Assembly (NCBI GenBank): GCA_016187565.1
Contig: JACPJR010000005.1
Span: 1-64,000, forward strand
DNA length: 64,000 nucleotides
Direction: 5' to 3'
Source: Candidatus Woesearchaeota archaeon
GTDB lineage: Archaea > Nanobdellota > Nanobdellia > Woesearchaeales > JACPJR01
Part shown: one piece after another, positions 35,465 through 44,048 of the stretch
Position numbering within the stretch: position 1 is the stretch's first letter
Layout: the number at the start of each line of letters is the position of its first letter
The notes under the pieces: generated by a model
The model's input: the letters and a program-made list of their open reading frames with translations, nothing else
Database searches by the model: none
Told to the model about the DNA's origin: nothing
Program-made: the position numbers and the translations under genes

Positions 35465-36454
35465 ATGTTTGACGTCATTACGGTTGGATCCAACACCCTT
35501 GATGTGTTTGTCAACACCGACTCTGAACTTATTAAGATTTACACGCTTAAAACAGAGGAAGATCTCTTAGCCTATCCTGTTGGTTCAAAGATTATTATCA
35601 AAGAACTACAATTTTTCACCGGAGGCGGAGGCACAAATACGGCTGTTTCTTTTGCTCGCTTAGGATTAAAAACAGGATATCTGGGAAAGATTGGCAATGA
35701 CACGAATGGTGAACAGATTCTTAGGGAACTCAAACAGGAGAAAATCACCTTTCTTGGCACGAAAGGATCTCTACCAACAGGTTATTCAGTTATTCTTGAC
35801 AGTATTGAACACGACAGAACCATCTTAACCTATCGAGGGGCAAATGAAACACTGAGCTTTAAAGAGTGCAAGCCACGTAATCTTCGTGCGTCATGGTTTT
35901 ATTTTTGCTCAATGACCGGAGAGGCATATAACACATTGGAAAAACTAGCACGATTTGCAGCAAAGAATAACATTCCGTGTGCATTTAATCCTAGTAACTT
36001 CATCTGTGCCAAAGGAAAAGATTTCTTAAGGCCACTCTACCCAAGCCTTTATGTTTTGATTATGAATAAAGAGGAAGCTACACTTTTAGTCGGAGAGGGG
36101 ACGATTGAGAAACAGCTACAGCTATTAAAATCCCTCATTACTCCTGAAGGTGTTGTTGTCATCACTGATGGAAAAAATGGTGCTTATGCCTATGATGGAA
36201 AAGACAAGTACACCATCATTCCCCATGGGGTTAAGATTAAAGAAACAACCGGAGCAGGAGATGCCTTTGCCTCTTCGTTTGTTGCAGGGATTCTCAAAGG
36301 AAAGCCTATTCCTTTTGCACTTCAAATGGGCCTGGCCAATGCAGAATCAGTAATTATGCATTATGGAGCAAAGAACAAACTCCTGTCGTGGAAAGAAATC
36401 CTCCAAACTATTAAACAAAATCCAGGAAAGATTAAGAAGGAACGGCTGTCATAA
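35465..36454 (+). CDS. PfkB/ribokinase-family carbohydrate kinase
   Basis: 329 residues. Two glycine-rich family motifs are present: FFTGGGGTNTAVSFARLG with GYLGKIGNDTNGEQIL early on, and KETTGAGDAFASSFVAGIL (Asp of GAGD is the catalytic base) late. The ATP site motif VVVITDGKNGAYAY sits before it. Substrate may be a sugar, nucleoside or sugar phosphate; archaeal PfkB proteins are varied and the sequence alone does not decide. It is monocistronic by layout, leaderless by its TATA spacing. Confidence 0.85.
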   Translation: MFDVITVGSNTLDVFVNTDSELIKIYTLKTEEDLLAYPVGSKIIIKELQFFTGGGGTNTAVSFARLGLKTGYLGKIGNDTNGEQILRELKQEKITFLGTKGSLPTGYSVILDSIEHDRTILTYRGANETLSFKECKPRNLRASWFYFCSMTGEAYNTLEKLARFAAKNNIPCAFNPSNFICAKGKDFLRPLYPSLYVLIMNKEEATLLVGEGTIEKQLQLLKSLITPEGVVVITDGKNGAYAYDGKDKYTIIPHGVKIKETTGAGDAFASSFVAGILKGKPIPFALQMGLANAESVIMHYGAKNKLLSWKEILQTIKQNPGKIKKERLS

Positions 36455-36486
36455 CCCTATTCCTGAAGAATTCTTGCTATTTAGAA

Positions 36487-36496
36487 ATGTTTATAT
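36487..36496 (+). promoter_or_regulatory. TATA box for the lipoprotein gene
   Basis: TGTTTATATA centred about 29 nt upstream of the ATG, again without a ribosome site, indicating a leaderless message. Confidence 0.55.
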
Positions 36497-36520
36497 AAAC
36501 TCCAGCCAATTCCACAGGAT

Positions 36521-37936
36521 ATGCATGCATCAAAGATACTACTATCAGAGATACTACTTGGGTTTGTAGTGCTAGTCCTTCTTGGAGGTTGTAGTAGTCA
36601 AAAAGCTCCTGAACTGATTCAAAACATTGAGGAAGAGAACAATACTATCCCTGACCCTTTTTTAGAATCTCATCAGAATAATACGAATGCAACTCCCACG
36701 GTGGAGTTAAACCTAACACCACCAAACACCGAAGTAACCTTCGAGACTATATCTCGATACGATCTTCGACCCCATAATGACCGAAAGAACTATGTGATTA
36801 CCGATCAAGCAAGCTGGGAAGCACTTTTGGACATTATTAATCCCTCTTGGCGAAACAGCACAAATCTACGGACAATAGATTTCGAAGAAGAGATGATTAT
36901 AGCTGTCTTTATGGGCAGGCAAAGTTCTTCGGGCTATGACATTGAGATAATAAGTATCGATGAGAACACAACTACGTTTAATGTCTTTGTTACCGAAACG
37001 TTTCCAAATCCTCGTCATACTGTAGCTGATGTTATTACCTATCCTGCACATCTAGTGGTCACCAAAAAAACGACTAAAGAAGTACTCTTCACTCACATCC
37101 GTAAGTATACTCCCTACATTCGTGATGAACGATTGAAACAACAAGGACTTGAGAAAATTTCCTTTGAAAGTGTAATTGTTGGCTGTTCGCCAAAACTGCC
37201 AAACTCAGCAAAAGTTGTCGTTGAGACTCAAGAAGAGTATGAGCATCTTATCGAAGAGTACTTTGATTGTCCAGAGGATTTTCCTAAAGTTGACTTTAAT
37301 GGATATGCGCTTCTTGGGCAGTATACGCAAGGATCTGGTTGTACTCAGGAATATGATAACCAAGTCTATGATGACCAAAAACATAACCAACGGATGTACA
37401 TCACCAGTGTTAGAGAATCTGGGTCCTGTGAACCGTGGGTAAGAAAGTTCCACCTCATTCTGGTACCAGCCATTCCTGACAACTATACAGTTACGTTTTT
37501 TTCAGAGGAACACATCCCCCAAAAAAAGCTGAATTATTTGGAGAGCCCTATCAAAACAATTAAGTATGGTACGTCGTTTGGCGAGTGCAGAGGGTACTGT
37601 AAAAGAGAACTTACCATTATGCCCCCACCTGAAATTACCAAAATTACCTATTCCAAATATAATACTAATTATTCACTTCCTGACATAAATGATACCGATC
37701 CGTTCACCACACAACAATGGATCGAATTATTGAAGGTGGTAGATTTAGAAGCTTTTTACGCATTACCTGAAAGAATAGGATGTCCTGACTGTCTTGACGG
37801 TGGAGCCGAATGGATCGAAATCGTGGAAGAAAATGAATCAAAAAGAGTAACCTTTGAATATGGTTCCTCTGTCCCTGAAATCTACACCTTCTTGACAACC
37901 TTAAGAGGCATGCGAGATAATTTTGAAAATAAATAA
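36521..37936 (+). CDS. Putative lipoprotein with PrcB-like domain
   Basis: 471 residues. A signal peptide ending LLGGC (Cys24) looks like a lipobox. A low-complexity Asn/Thr/Pro linker follows (residues 40-75), with many NxT sites as expected for an N-glycosylated surface protein. Residues 90-190 resemble the PrcB C-terminal domain (WEALLDIINP, FEEEMIIAVFMGRQSSSGYDIEI), found in protease-associated secreted proteins. A second, Cys-containing domain with DGYALLG-like strand runs from about 215 to 330; a C-terminal part holds CPDC at about 430. No protease gene is nearby, so function is open. Confidence 0.7.
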   Translation: MHASKILLSEILLGFVVLVLLGGCSSQKAPELIQNIEEENNTIPDPFLESHQNNTNATPTVELNLTPPNTEVTFETISRYDLRPHNDRKNYVITDQASWEALLDIINPSWRNSTNLRTIDFEEEMIIAVFMGRQSSSGYDIEIISIDENTTTFNVFVTETFPNPRHTVADVITYPAHLVVTKKTTKEVLFTHIRKYTPYIRDERLKQQGLEKISFESVIVGCSPKLPNSAKVVVETQEEYEHLIEEYFDCPEDFPKVDFNGYALLGQYTQGSGCTQEYDNQVYDDQKHNQRMYITSVRESGSCEPWVRKFHLILVPAIPDNYTVTFFSEEHIPQKKLNYLESPIKTIKYGTSFGECRGYCKRELTIMPPPEITKITYSKYNTNYSLPDINDTDPFTTQQWIELLKVVDLEAFYALPERIGCPDCLDGGAEWIEIVEENESKRVTFEYGSSVPEIYTFLTTLRGMRDNFENK

Positions 37937-38093
37937 AGAGTTACATTTATTGTTGTTCTTCTTTTCTCTGTTCATATAATACCTATCACCAAAAAGTTAT
38001 AGTCACTCAAAGTTTCTATTTTTGAGTTAACTATATATAGATGTGATAACCCCTTGTTGGCAACGTGTTATTATACTCGTAGATCTGATTCCT

Positions 38094-39296
38094 ATGGCAA
38101 AGAAAGCAGTTATTTTAGCAGCAGGAAAAGCAACGCGGATGTACCCGTTAACGCTTACAAGGCCAAAGGCACTTCTGCCGGTCGCAGGAAAAACACTGCT
38201 AACCTATAATCTTGAACAGCTTCAAGGTGTTGTTGATGAAGTGATCTTAGTTGTTGGCTATGCAAAAGAGCAGATTCGAAATGCTTTTGGTAGCCATTAT
38301 GGAAAGCTCACGCTGACCTATGTTACCCAAGAAGAACAACTTGGTACAGGACACGCGCTTTTGCAAGCAGAGCAGCATGTACGAAAGAACCTGAAAGGAA
38401 GCTTTCTGGTGATGGTTGGTGATGATATTTTTTTCAAAGAAGATCTTAAAGCCTGCTTTCAGCATCCCCTTGCCATCCTTGTGAAGAAAGTACCTAATCC
38501 AGAAATATTTGGGGTTGTTCTTGAAGATGCTGGAAAGGTAACCAAAATTGTCGAGAAACCCAAAACATTTATCTCCAATCTTGCGAGTATTGGGGCCTAT
38601 ACCTTTGATACAGAAATTTTTGCCTATCTTCGTTCAGTAGCCAAATCTCATAGAGGAGAATACGAACTTCCCGAAGCATTACATCAGATGATAGCTGCAC
38701 GAGAAGTAGCATGCACTCATGCAAACCAATGGTTGCCCATAGGATTTCCTTGGGATCTTCTCGCTGCAAATGAACACTTCCTGAAAGAGATGGATATAAA
38801 ACGTGAAGCCACCATTGAAAAGAATGTTGTTATCAATGGGCCTGTTTCAGTAGGGAAAGGCACGGTCATTAGATCGGGAACATATATTGAAGGCCCGGTA
38901 ATGATCGGCGAAAATTGTAAAATTGGGCCGAACAGTTATCTTCGTCCCTACACCACTATTGGAAACAAATGCCATATCGGACAGGCAGTGGAGATAAAAA
39001 ATACGATTATCATGGACAACAGTAATGTACCTCACCTTAGTTATATTGGTGATTCTATTCTTGGAGAGGGAGTAAACCTTGGTGCTGGAACGATTACGGC
39101 AAATCTCAGACACGATAATCAAAACATTCAAGCCATGCACAATGGAGAGAAATGTGACACCGGAAGAAGAAAGCTTGGTGCAATTATTGGAGATGAAGTG
39201 CATACTGGAATCAATACCTCCATTTACCCAGGAAGAAAGATATGGCCATGGAAATCAACCCTTCCCGGAGATATTGTTAGCAAAGATATCATGTAA
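38094..39296 (+). CDS. glmU: Bifunctional sugar-1-phosphate nucleotidylyl/acetyltransferase (archaeal GlmU type)
   Basis: About 400 residues. Residues 3-235 are a nucleotidyltransferase: VILAAGKATRMYPLTLTRP, LLPVAGKTLLTYNLEQL, QLGTGHALLQAE. The rest is a left-handed beta helix of hexapeptide repeats (NVVINGPVSVGKGTVI, IGENCKIGPNSYLRPYTTIG, NLGAGTITANLRH), the acetyltransferase site of GlmU-like enzymes. It makes UDP-GlcNAc from GlcN-1-P. I use MAKKAV rather than an upstream ATG that adds 17 odd residues. GlmS and GlmM genes follow on the same strand. Confidence 0.9.
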   Translation: MAKKAVILAAGKATRMYPLTLTRPKALLPVAGKTLLTYNLEQLQGVVDEVILVVGYAKEQIRNAFGSHYGKLTLTYVTQEEQLGTGHALLQAEQHVRKNLKGSFLVMVGDDIFFKEDLKACFQHPLAILVKKVPNPEIFGVVLEDAGKVTKIVEKPKTFISNLASIGAYTFDTEIFAYLRSVAKSHRGEYELPEALHQMIAAREVACTHANQWLPIGFPWDLLAANEHFLKEMDIKREATIEKNVVINGPVSVGKGTVIRSGTYIEGPVMIGENCKIGPNSYLRPYTTIGNKCHIGQAVEIKNTIIMDNSNVPHLSYIGDSILGEGVNLGAGTITANLRHDNQNIQAMHNGEKCDTGRRKLGAIIGDEVHTGINTSIYPGRKIWPWKSTLPGDIVSKDIM

Positions 39297-39332
39297 AGAG
39301 TATCAACGTTACGTAAAATAAACGGTGACAAC

Positions 39333-41117
39333 ATGTGCGGAATTATTGGCTACAAAGGACCTCGAAATGCAAATGATGTTGTACTGAAGGGTCTTAAAAG
39401 TCTTGAGTACCGTGGGTATGATTCTTGGGGAATTGCAACAAAAAATGCCCATAAGATTCATATTGTAAAACATGTAGGAAAGATTGGAAGTGTTTCTTTA
39501 TCTGACCTTCACTTACCTGAATCATCGATTTCCGTCGGTCATACACGATGGGCTACTCACGGCAATGTTTCTGAAGCAAATGCGCATCCGCATGCTTCTA
39601 TGGACAATAAAATAGCGGTGGTGCATAATGGTATTGTGGAAAATTTCCAGAAGCTCAAGCAGATGCTTCTCAAAAAAGGCTACACCTTCCGTAGTAGCAC
39701 TGATACTGAGATTATTCCTAACTACATTCAACAGGAGATGAGTAACGGTAAGTCATTTGTAGATGCGGTAACCGCAACCGTAAAGGCTATTGATGGCTAT
39801 TTTGCCATTGTTGCGCTCCATGCTGAATCCAATACGATGATCGGAGCTCGTCGTGGAAGTCCTCTGGTGGTTGGTATTGGAGAGAAAAATGATGAGCTTT
39901 TTTTTGCTTCAGATGTGCCGGCATTCCTCGCCTACACAAAGAATGTTATCTACCTTGATGATGATGAGATTGCCATTTCTGGCAATGAAACACGCTCTGC
40001 AGCTGTTATCGTAAAAAATATCCATACCACTAAAGAAATCACGAAAAAAATCCACCATGTTACCTGGAATGTTGAGCAAGCACAAAAAGGAGACTACCCC
40101 CATTTTATGTTGAAGGAGATTCATGAACAGGAATTTACCTTAAAGAGCGCGCTTGAACAGGATCATGGAGTACTTGAAAAAGTTACTGAACGCATTACAA
40201 AAGCACGTGGTGTTTTTTTTGTCGGGTGTGGCACGAGTTATCATGCCTGTGTCTCAGCAGCTTACACCTTTTCACATGTTGCTCATATGCATGTTAATGT
40301 GGTGCTTGCAAGCGAATTCATGAATTATGAAGAATTCTTAACAGAGAAAACATTAATGATTGCTGTTTCACAGAGTGGAGAAACTGCTGATCTCCTTGAT
40401 GCAGTAAAAACCGCAAAACAAAAGAACGTAACAATCGTCAGCATTGTCAATGTTGTTGGATCATCATTGGCACGGATGTCTGATCAAACCATGACGATGA
40501 ATGCAGGCCCAGAGATCTGTGTCTTGAGTACGAAAAGTTACACCTCACAACTAGCTATTCTTCTTCTCCTTGCCTATGCTCTTGCCGGAAAAGAGGAAGA
40601 AGGCAAGACATTGATCGAGCATGCAAGAAAACAGGTAAAACAAATCATTGAAAACAACAGCCCAAAGATAAAGAAGCTTGCCTCTGCTCTTAAGGACAAA
40701 AGAGATCTCTTTCTAATTGGTAGAGATCTAGCCTATCCCAGTGCTCTTGAAGGTGCGCTAAAAATAAAAGAGGTTAGCTATATCCATGCTGAAGGTTTTG
40801 CGGGTGGAGAATTAAAGCATGGTACCATTGCACTTATTGAGGATGGTATTCCGGTCATTGTTCTGACAACAGATGCTACGCGGAATCTTATCCTGAGCAA
40901 CACGATGGAAGTGAAGGCACGAGGAGGATATATTATCGGGATTAATAGCCAACAGAATGAGCTCTATGATTTCTTTCTCGAAGTTCCTGAAGTTGGGACT
41001 GCAAATCCACTCCTCATGATTATTCCCATACAACTGCTCGCTTACTATCTTGCATTAGCTCGTCACTGTGATCCTGACAAACCAAGAAATTTGGCAAAAT
41101 CAGTTACCGTAAAATAA
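39333..41117 (+). CDS. glmS: Glutamine--fructose-6-phosphate aminotransferase (isomerizing)
   Basis: 594 residues, usual length. Begins MCGIIGYKGPRNA so Cys2 is the glutaminase nucleophile; HTRWATHGNVSEANAHPH and VVHNGIVENF follow. Two SIS domains bind fructose-6-P: GCGTSYHACVSAAY and ISQSGETAD-type AVSQSGETADLLDA, then IGRDLAYPSALEGALKIKEV and EGFAGGELKHGTIAL near the end, with the C-terminal Lys-Pro-x-x-Leu-Ala-Lys-x-Val tail. It makes glucosamine-6-P, the first step to UDP-GlcNAc. Confidence 0.97.
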   Translation: MCGIIGYKGPRNANDVVLKGLKSLEYRGYDSWGIATKNAHKIHIVKHVGKIGSVSLSDLHLPESSISVGHTRWATHGNVSEANAHPHASMDNKIAVVHNGIVENFQKLKQMLLKKGYTFRSSTDTEIIPNYIQQEMSNGKSFVDAVTATVKAIDGYFAIVALHAESNTMIGARRGSPLVVGIGEKNDELFFASDVPAFLAYTKNVIYLDDDEIAISGNETRSAAVIVKNIHTTKEITKKIHHVTWNVEQAQKGDYPHFMLKEIHEQEFTLKSALEQDHGVLEKVTERITKARGVFFVGCGTSYHACVSAAYTFSHVAHMHVNVVLASEFMNYEEFLTEKTLMIAVSQSGETADLLDAVKTAKQKNVTIVSIVNVVGSSLARMSDQTMTMNAGPEICVLSTKSYTSQLAILLLLAYALAGKEEEGKTLIEHARKQVKQIIENNSPKIKKLASALKDKRDLFLIGRDLAYPSALEGALKIKEVSYIHAEGFAGGELKHGTIALIEDGIPVIVLTTDATRNLILSNTMEVKARGGYIIGINSQQNELYDFFLEVPEVGTANPLLMIIPIQLLAYYLALARHCDPDKPRNLAKSVTVK

Positions 41118-41126
41118 GGGGATATT

Positions 41127-42491
41127 ATGACACGAAAACTTTTTGGCACTGACGGTATTCGGGGAAAAGCTAATGTCTATCCCATGACACCAGAGGTTGC
41201 CCTCCGCTTAGGAAAAAGCTTTGCAAAAGCATTTGTTGTTAAAGAATGTGCTCAGCGCCAGCATCACCACCGTGTTATCATTGGTAAAGATACGAGGCTT
41301 AGTGGTTATATGTTCGAGACTGCCCTTACCGCAGGTCTGATCTCTATGGGAGTTGATGTTCTCCTTGTTGGACCAATGCCAACGCCAGGTCTTGCTCATC
41401 TCACTAAATCATTTGCTGCGGATGCAGGTATTGTTATCTCAGCATCGCACAACCCAGCGCATGATAATGGTATTAAATTCTTTACCGATGATGGTTATAA
41501 GCTCTCTGATGCTGCCGAAGAAGCTATCGAACAGGTTTTTTTTGCTGAAGAGATTACCTGTGATCATATAGGAACAAATCAGTTAGGGAAAGCATATCAT
41601 ATTGAAGACGCACGGGGAAGATACAGCGAGTTCCTCAAGCATACCATTCAAAATCACTCCTTAGTTGGATTAAAAATTGTTCTTGACTGTGCGAACGGCG
41701 CTGCCTATCGCATCACTCCTTCAGTTTTGCGTGAATTAGGTGCAGAGGTTATTGTCATTCATAATACGCCTAATGGATTAAACATCAATGATACCTGTGG
41801 TGCACTCCATCCTCAGGTTATTCGTAACACTGTACTGAAGGAAAAAGCTGATATGGGTATTGCGCTTGATGGTGATGCTGATCGGGTTGTTTTCGTTGAC
41901 GAGAAAGGAGAGAACGTCGATGGTGATCAGGTCATGGCGCTCTGTGCAGCAGCCCTACAGAAAGAGGGAAGACTTCACAAAAATACGCTTGTTACCACGG
42001 TTATGAGCAATGTTGGGTTGAAAGTTGCTATGCGATCTTTAGGAATTACCGTTGTTGAAACTGATGTTGGCGATCGTTATGTCATTGATGAAATGCGAAA
42101 ACACCACTATACCTTCGGAGGAGAACAATCAGGCCATATTATTTTTGGAGAGTACAGTACAACAGGGGATGGTACCTTAACCGCATTACAGGTTCTGCGT
42201 CTTATGCATGAAAAAAAAGAAAAACTATCTACCCTCCTCAAAGGGATGAGAAAATATCCGCAAGTTCTCATTAACGTAGAAGTCCCTGAGAAAAAGCCTT
42301 TAGAACAGATTCCTGGTCTCAACCAAGAAATACAGCACATCACGAAAGAGCTTGGCGATAATGGAAGATTGTTAGTAAGGTATTCGGGAACTGAAAAGAA
42401 GCTCCGCATTATGGTTGAGGGAAAAAACCAAAAGAGCATTCAACAGGACGCAGAGCGAATTGCAGCTCTTGTCAAAAAAGTGTTTCGTTGA
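41127..42491 (+). CDS. glmM: Phosphoglucosamine mutase
   Basis: 454 residues. FGTDGIRGKANVYPMTPEVA is the N-terminal family motif, VISASHNPAHDNGIKFF holds the catalytic Ser, LDGDADRVVFVDEKGE is the metal loop, FGGEQSGHIIFGEYSTTGDG the sugar loop and RYSGTEKKLRIMVEGK the phosphate loop. Converts GlcN-6-P to GlcN-1-P between GlmS and GlmU. Nine bases after the GlmS stop, with GGGGAT before the ATG. Confidence 0.95.
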   Translation: MTRKLFGTDGIRGKANVYPMTPEVALRLGKSFAKAFVVKECAQRQHHHRVIIGKDTRLSGYMFETALTAGLISMGVDVLLVGPMPTPGLAHLTKSFAADAGIVISASHNPAHDNGIKFFTDDGYKLSDAAEEAIEQVFFAEEITCDHIGTNQLGKAYHIEDARGRYSEFLKHTIQNHSLVGLKIVLDCANGAAYRITPSVLRELGAEVIVIHNTPNGLNINDTCGALHPQVIRNTVLKEKADMGIALDGDADRVVFVDEKGENVDGDQVMALCAAALQKEGRLHKNTLVTTVMSNVGLKVAMRSLGITVVETDVGDRYVIDEMRKHHYTFGGEQSGHIIFGEYSTTGDGTLTALQVLRLMHEKKEKLSTLLKGMRKYPQVLINVEVPEKKPLEQIPGLNQEIQHITKELGDNGRLLVRYSGTEKKLRIMVEGKNQKSIQQDAERIAALVKKVFR

Positions 42492-42510
42492 TGGCATATC
42501 TCGTAAAACG

Positions 42511-42654
42511 ATGTTATGTTTCAGGGGGTTTATCCCCCTGTAAGCACCGTTAGGTGCGCAGAGTTTTTGAATTGCCGATTGCTTGCGTAAGAGAATCCAG
42601 AGACAAAAATCCCACATCCAGTTTAAAGAAGAAATGATGGCGCCGTTATAACAT
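42511..42654. other. Structured intergenic element with hairpins
   Basis: Between two convergent genes. ATGTTAT and ATAACAT flank the element. Inside lie CAGGGGG-TTTAT-CCCCCTG (42522-42540), a 7-bp stem, and GCACC-GTTA-GGTGC (42544-42557), plus GATTGCTTGCG (42577-42587), an 11-mer also present in a hairpin at 60716. It could be a bidirectional terminator or a degenerate copy of a dispersed hairpin family. Confidence 0.55.
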
Positions 42655-43605
42655 TTCCTCAGTAAAATAAGTATATTTATGTTCATCAAAGATGGCAATA
42701 AATTCTATATCTTGAATTATGTCTGAGAAATGGTTTCTAATATCAATGAGTGTCTGTTGGAAATCTTGAAGATCTTTAGCGTCTGATTCTAATTCAATGT
42801 TCCATTTTCCAATACATTTTACATAATAATAAATGGTTTTTTTTTGTTTTGCATATGCTAGAATTTTTTTTGATGCATCTAGCGAAAACTCACGAAGAGA
42901 AATTAATATCTTGAAGCTCTGATACCCTATTTTTTTTGGATTAAGGAAAATTGAATATTTTGCGATAATTCCACTTTTTTGAATGTTTTTAATTTTGTGA
43001 GAAATTGTTGTTTGTGGAATGTTCAATTTTTTACTGATCTCAATGTTTGGTATTCTTGCATTTTGTGATAATAGCAGAAGAATTCTCTTATCAGCCTCAT
43101 CTAATGTTATTGTGGAAGTTTTTTTCTTTTCATTACTCTGTTTAATTTCGTGAATGTAAGATCTGGGTAATTGATTTTGTTCTAATCTGATAATTACTTC
43201 ACTTCGTGCAATAAATTTATGAAATTGTGAAAGAAAGTTGCTGTATTGTATATTAAAATCCTGAATGTCTTTGGCTATTAACTCAATAACTAAATCGTAA
43301 CTTCCGCCAACACTGGCAAGCCAAATGATGTTCTTGTTTAATTTTAATGATTCAATGATTTCTTTTTCCTCTCTATCAGTTACATTTTGAAGTTTAAAAT
43401 ACAATGCGAAAGAAGTATATCCTAATTTTGCAAAGTCAATCATGGCGATGAAAGATTTGATTACTCCATTATCTTGAAGCCGTTTTATCCTGTAATTGAT
43501 TGCTTCTCGGGATAGTTTTACTTCTTTTGCAAGATCAGAAAGGGTAGCTCTACTATTATCCTCTAATAATGCTACCAGTTTTCTATTTTTGGAATCTAAT
43601 TCCAT
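42646..43605 (-). CDS. Tandem Lrp/AsnC-family transcription regulator
   Basis: 319 residues, two consecutive Lrp units in one chain. First unit: KLVALLEDNSRATLSDLAKE with HTH SREAINYRIKRLQDNGVIKS, then an RAM-like region (FALYFKLQNVTD...). Second unit starts near residue 165: DKRILLLLSQNARIPNIEIS and QTTISHKIKNIQKSGIIAKY, then a second RAM-like region. Lrp proteins usually have one unit, so this is a duplicated/fused form. A TATA box on the - strand near 43628 supports the start. It should bind DNA in response to an amino acid or other small effector; target unknown. Confidence 0.85.
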   Translation of the reverse strand: MELDSKNRKLVALLEDNSRATLSDLAKEVKLSREAINYRIKRLQDNGVIKSFIAMIDFAKLGYTSFALYFKLQNVTDREEKEIIESLKLNKNIIWLASVGGSYDLVIELIAKDIQDFNIQYSNFLSQFHKFIARSEVIIRLEQNQLPRSYIHEIKQSNEKKKTSTITLDEADKRILLLLSQNARIPNIEISKKLNIPQTTISHKIKNIQKSGIIAKYSIFLNPKKIGYQSFKILISLREFSLDASKKILAYAKQKKTIYYYVKCIGKWNIELESDAKDLQDFQQTLIDIRNHFSDIIQDIEFIAIFDEHKYTYFTEEML

Positions 43606-43712
43606 TTTATTTTAGCATTTATTCTTAATATTTATATATTTTTCGTATTATTGCTAAAAATAGTAAGAAAACTTTTATTAACGTGCCCGATAACTTCCTC
43701 CTAGTGATTAAT

Positions 43713-44048
43713 ATGACACTTAGAAAATTATTAACAGGAATGGCAATTGTGGCATATTTAGCAGCGCCAGTACCATTTGTAATGCAGAAATATGATAGAG
43801 GAAAAGAACTATCAACAACGTTAGCTCAAGAGGTTGATAAGAATGGAAATAATAATGGAATTTTAGATTTACCAGAACTTCAAGATGCGTACAGAAGAAT
43901 GGGTATTAATTCAGATGCTTTGATTTCAAGCCCATATCAGAGATTGGTTCATTCTGGGGACCCAACGGCAGAAAACAAACCATTTGATGTAAGATTTCCA
44001 ACAGAGTCAGATCTGGAGAGAGGAATAGCGAGTTATGGAGTAGAATAG
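43713..44048 (+). CDS. Small exported or membrane-anchored protein with EF-hand-like loop
   Basis: About 111 residues. A hydrophobic N-terminal segment (LLTGMAIVAYLAAPVPFVM) is a signal or anchor. Residues around 42-55 read DKNGNNNGILDLPELQDAY, an EF-hand-like 12-residue Ca2+ loop (D-x-N-x-N-x-I-x-x-x-E). Similar small proteins are frequent in Woesearchaeota-like genomes as far as I recall. Start chosen at ATG because an upstream GTG (43683) is only 8 nt after the TATA-like region. It overlaps the end of the facing aaRS-like gene by 16 bp. Confidence 0.6.
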   Translation: MTLRKLLTGMAIVAYLAAPVPFVMQKYDRGKELSTTLAQEVDKNGNNNGILDLPELQDAYRRMGINSDALISSPYQRLVHSGDPTAENKPFDVRFPTESDLERGIASYGVE

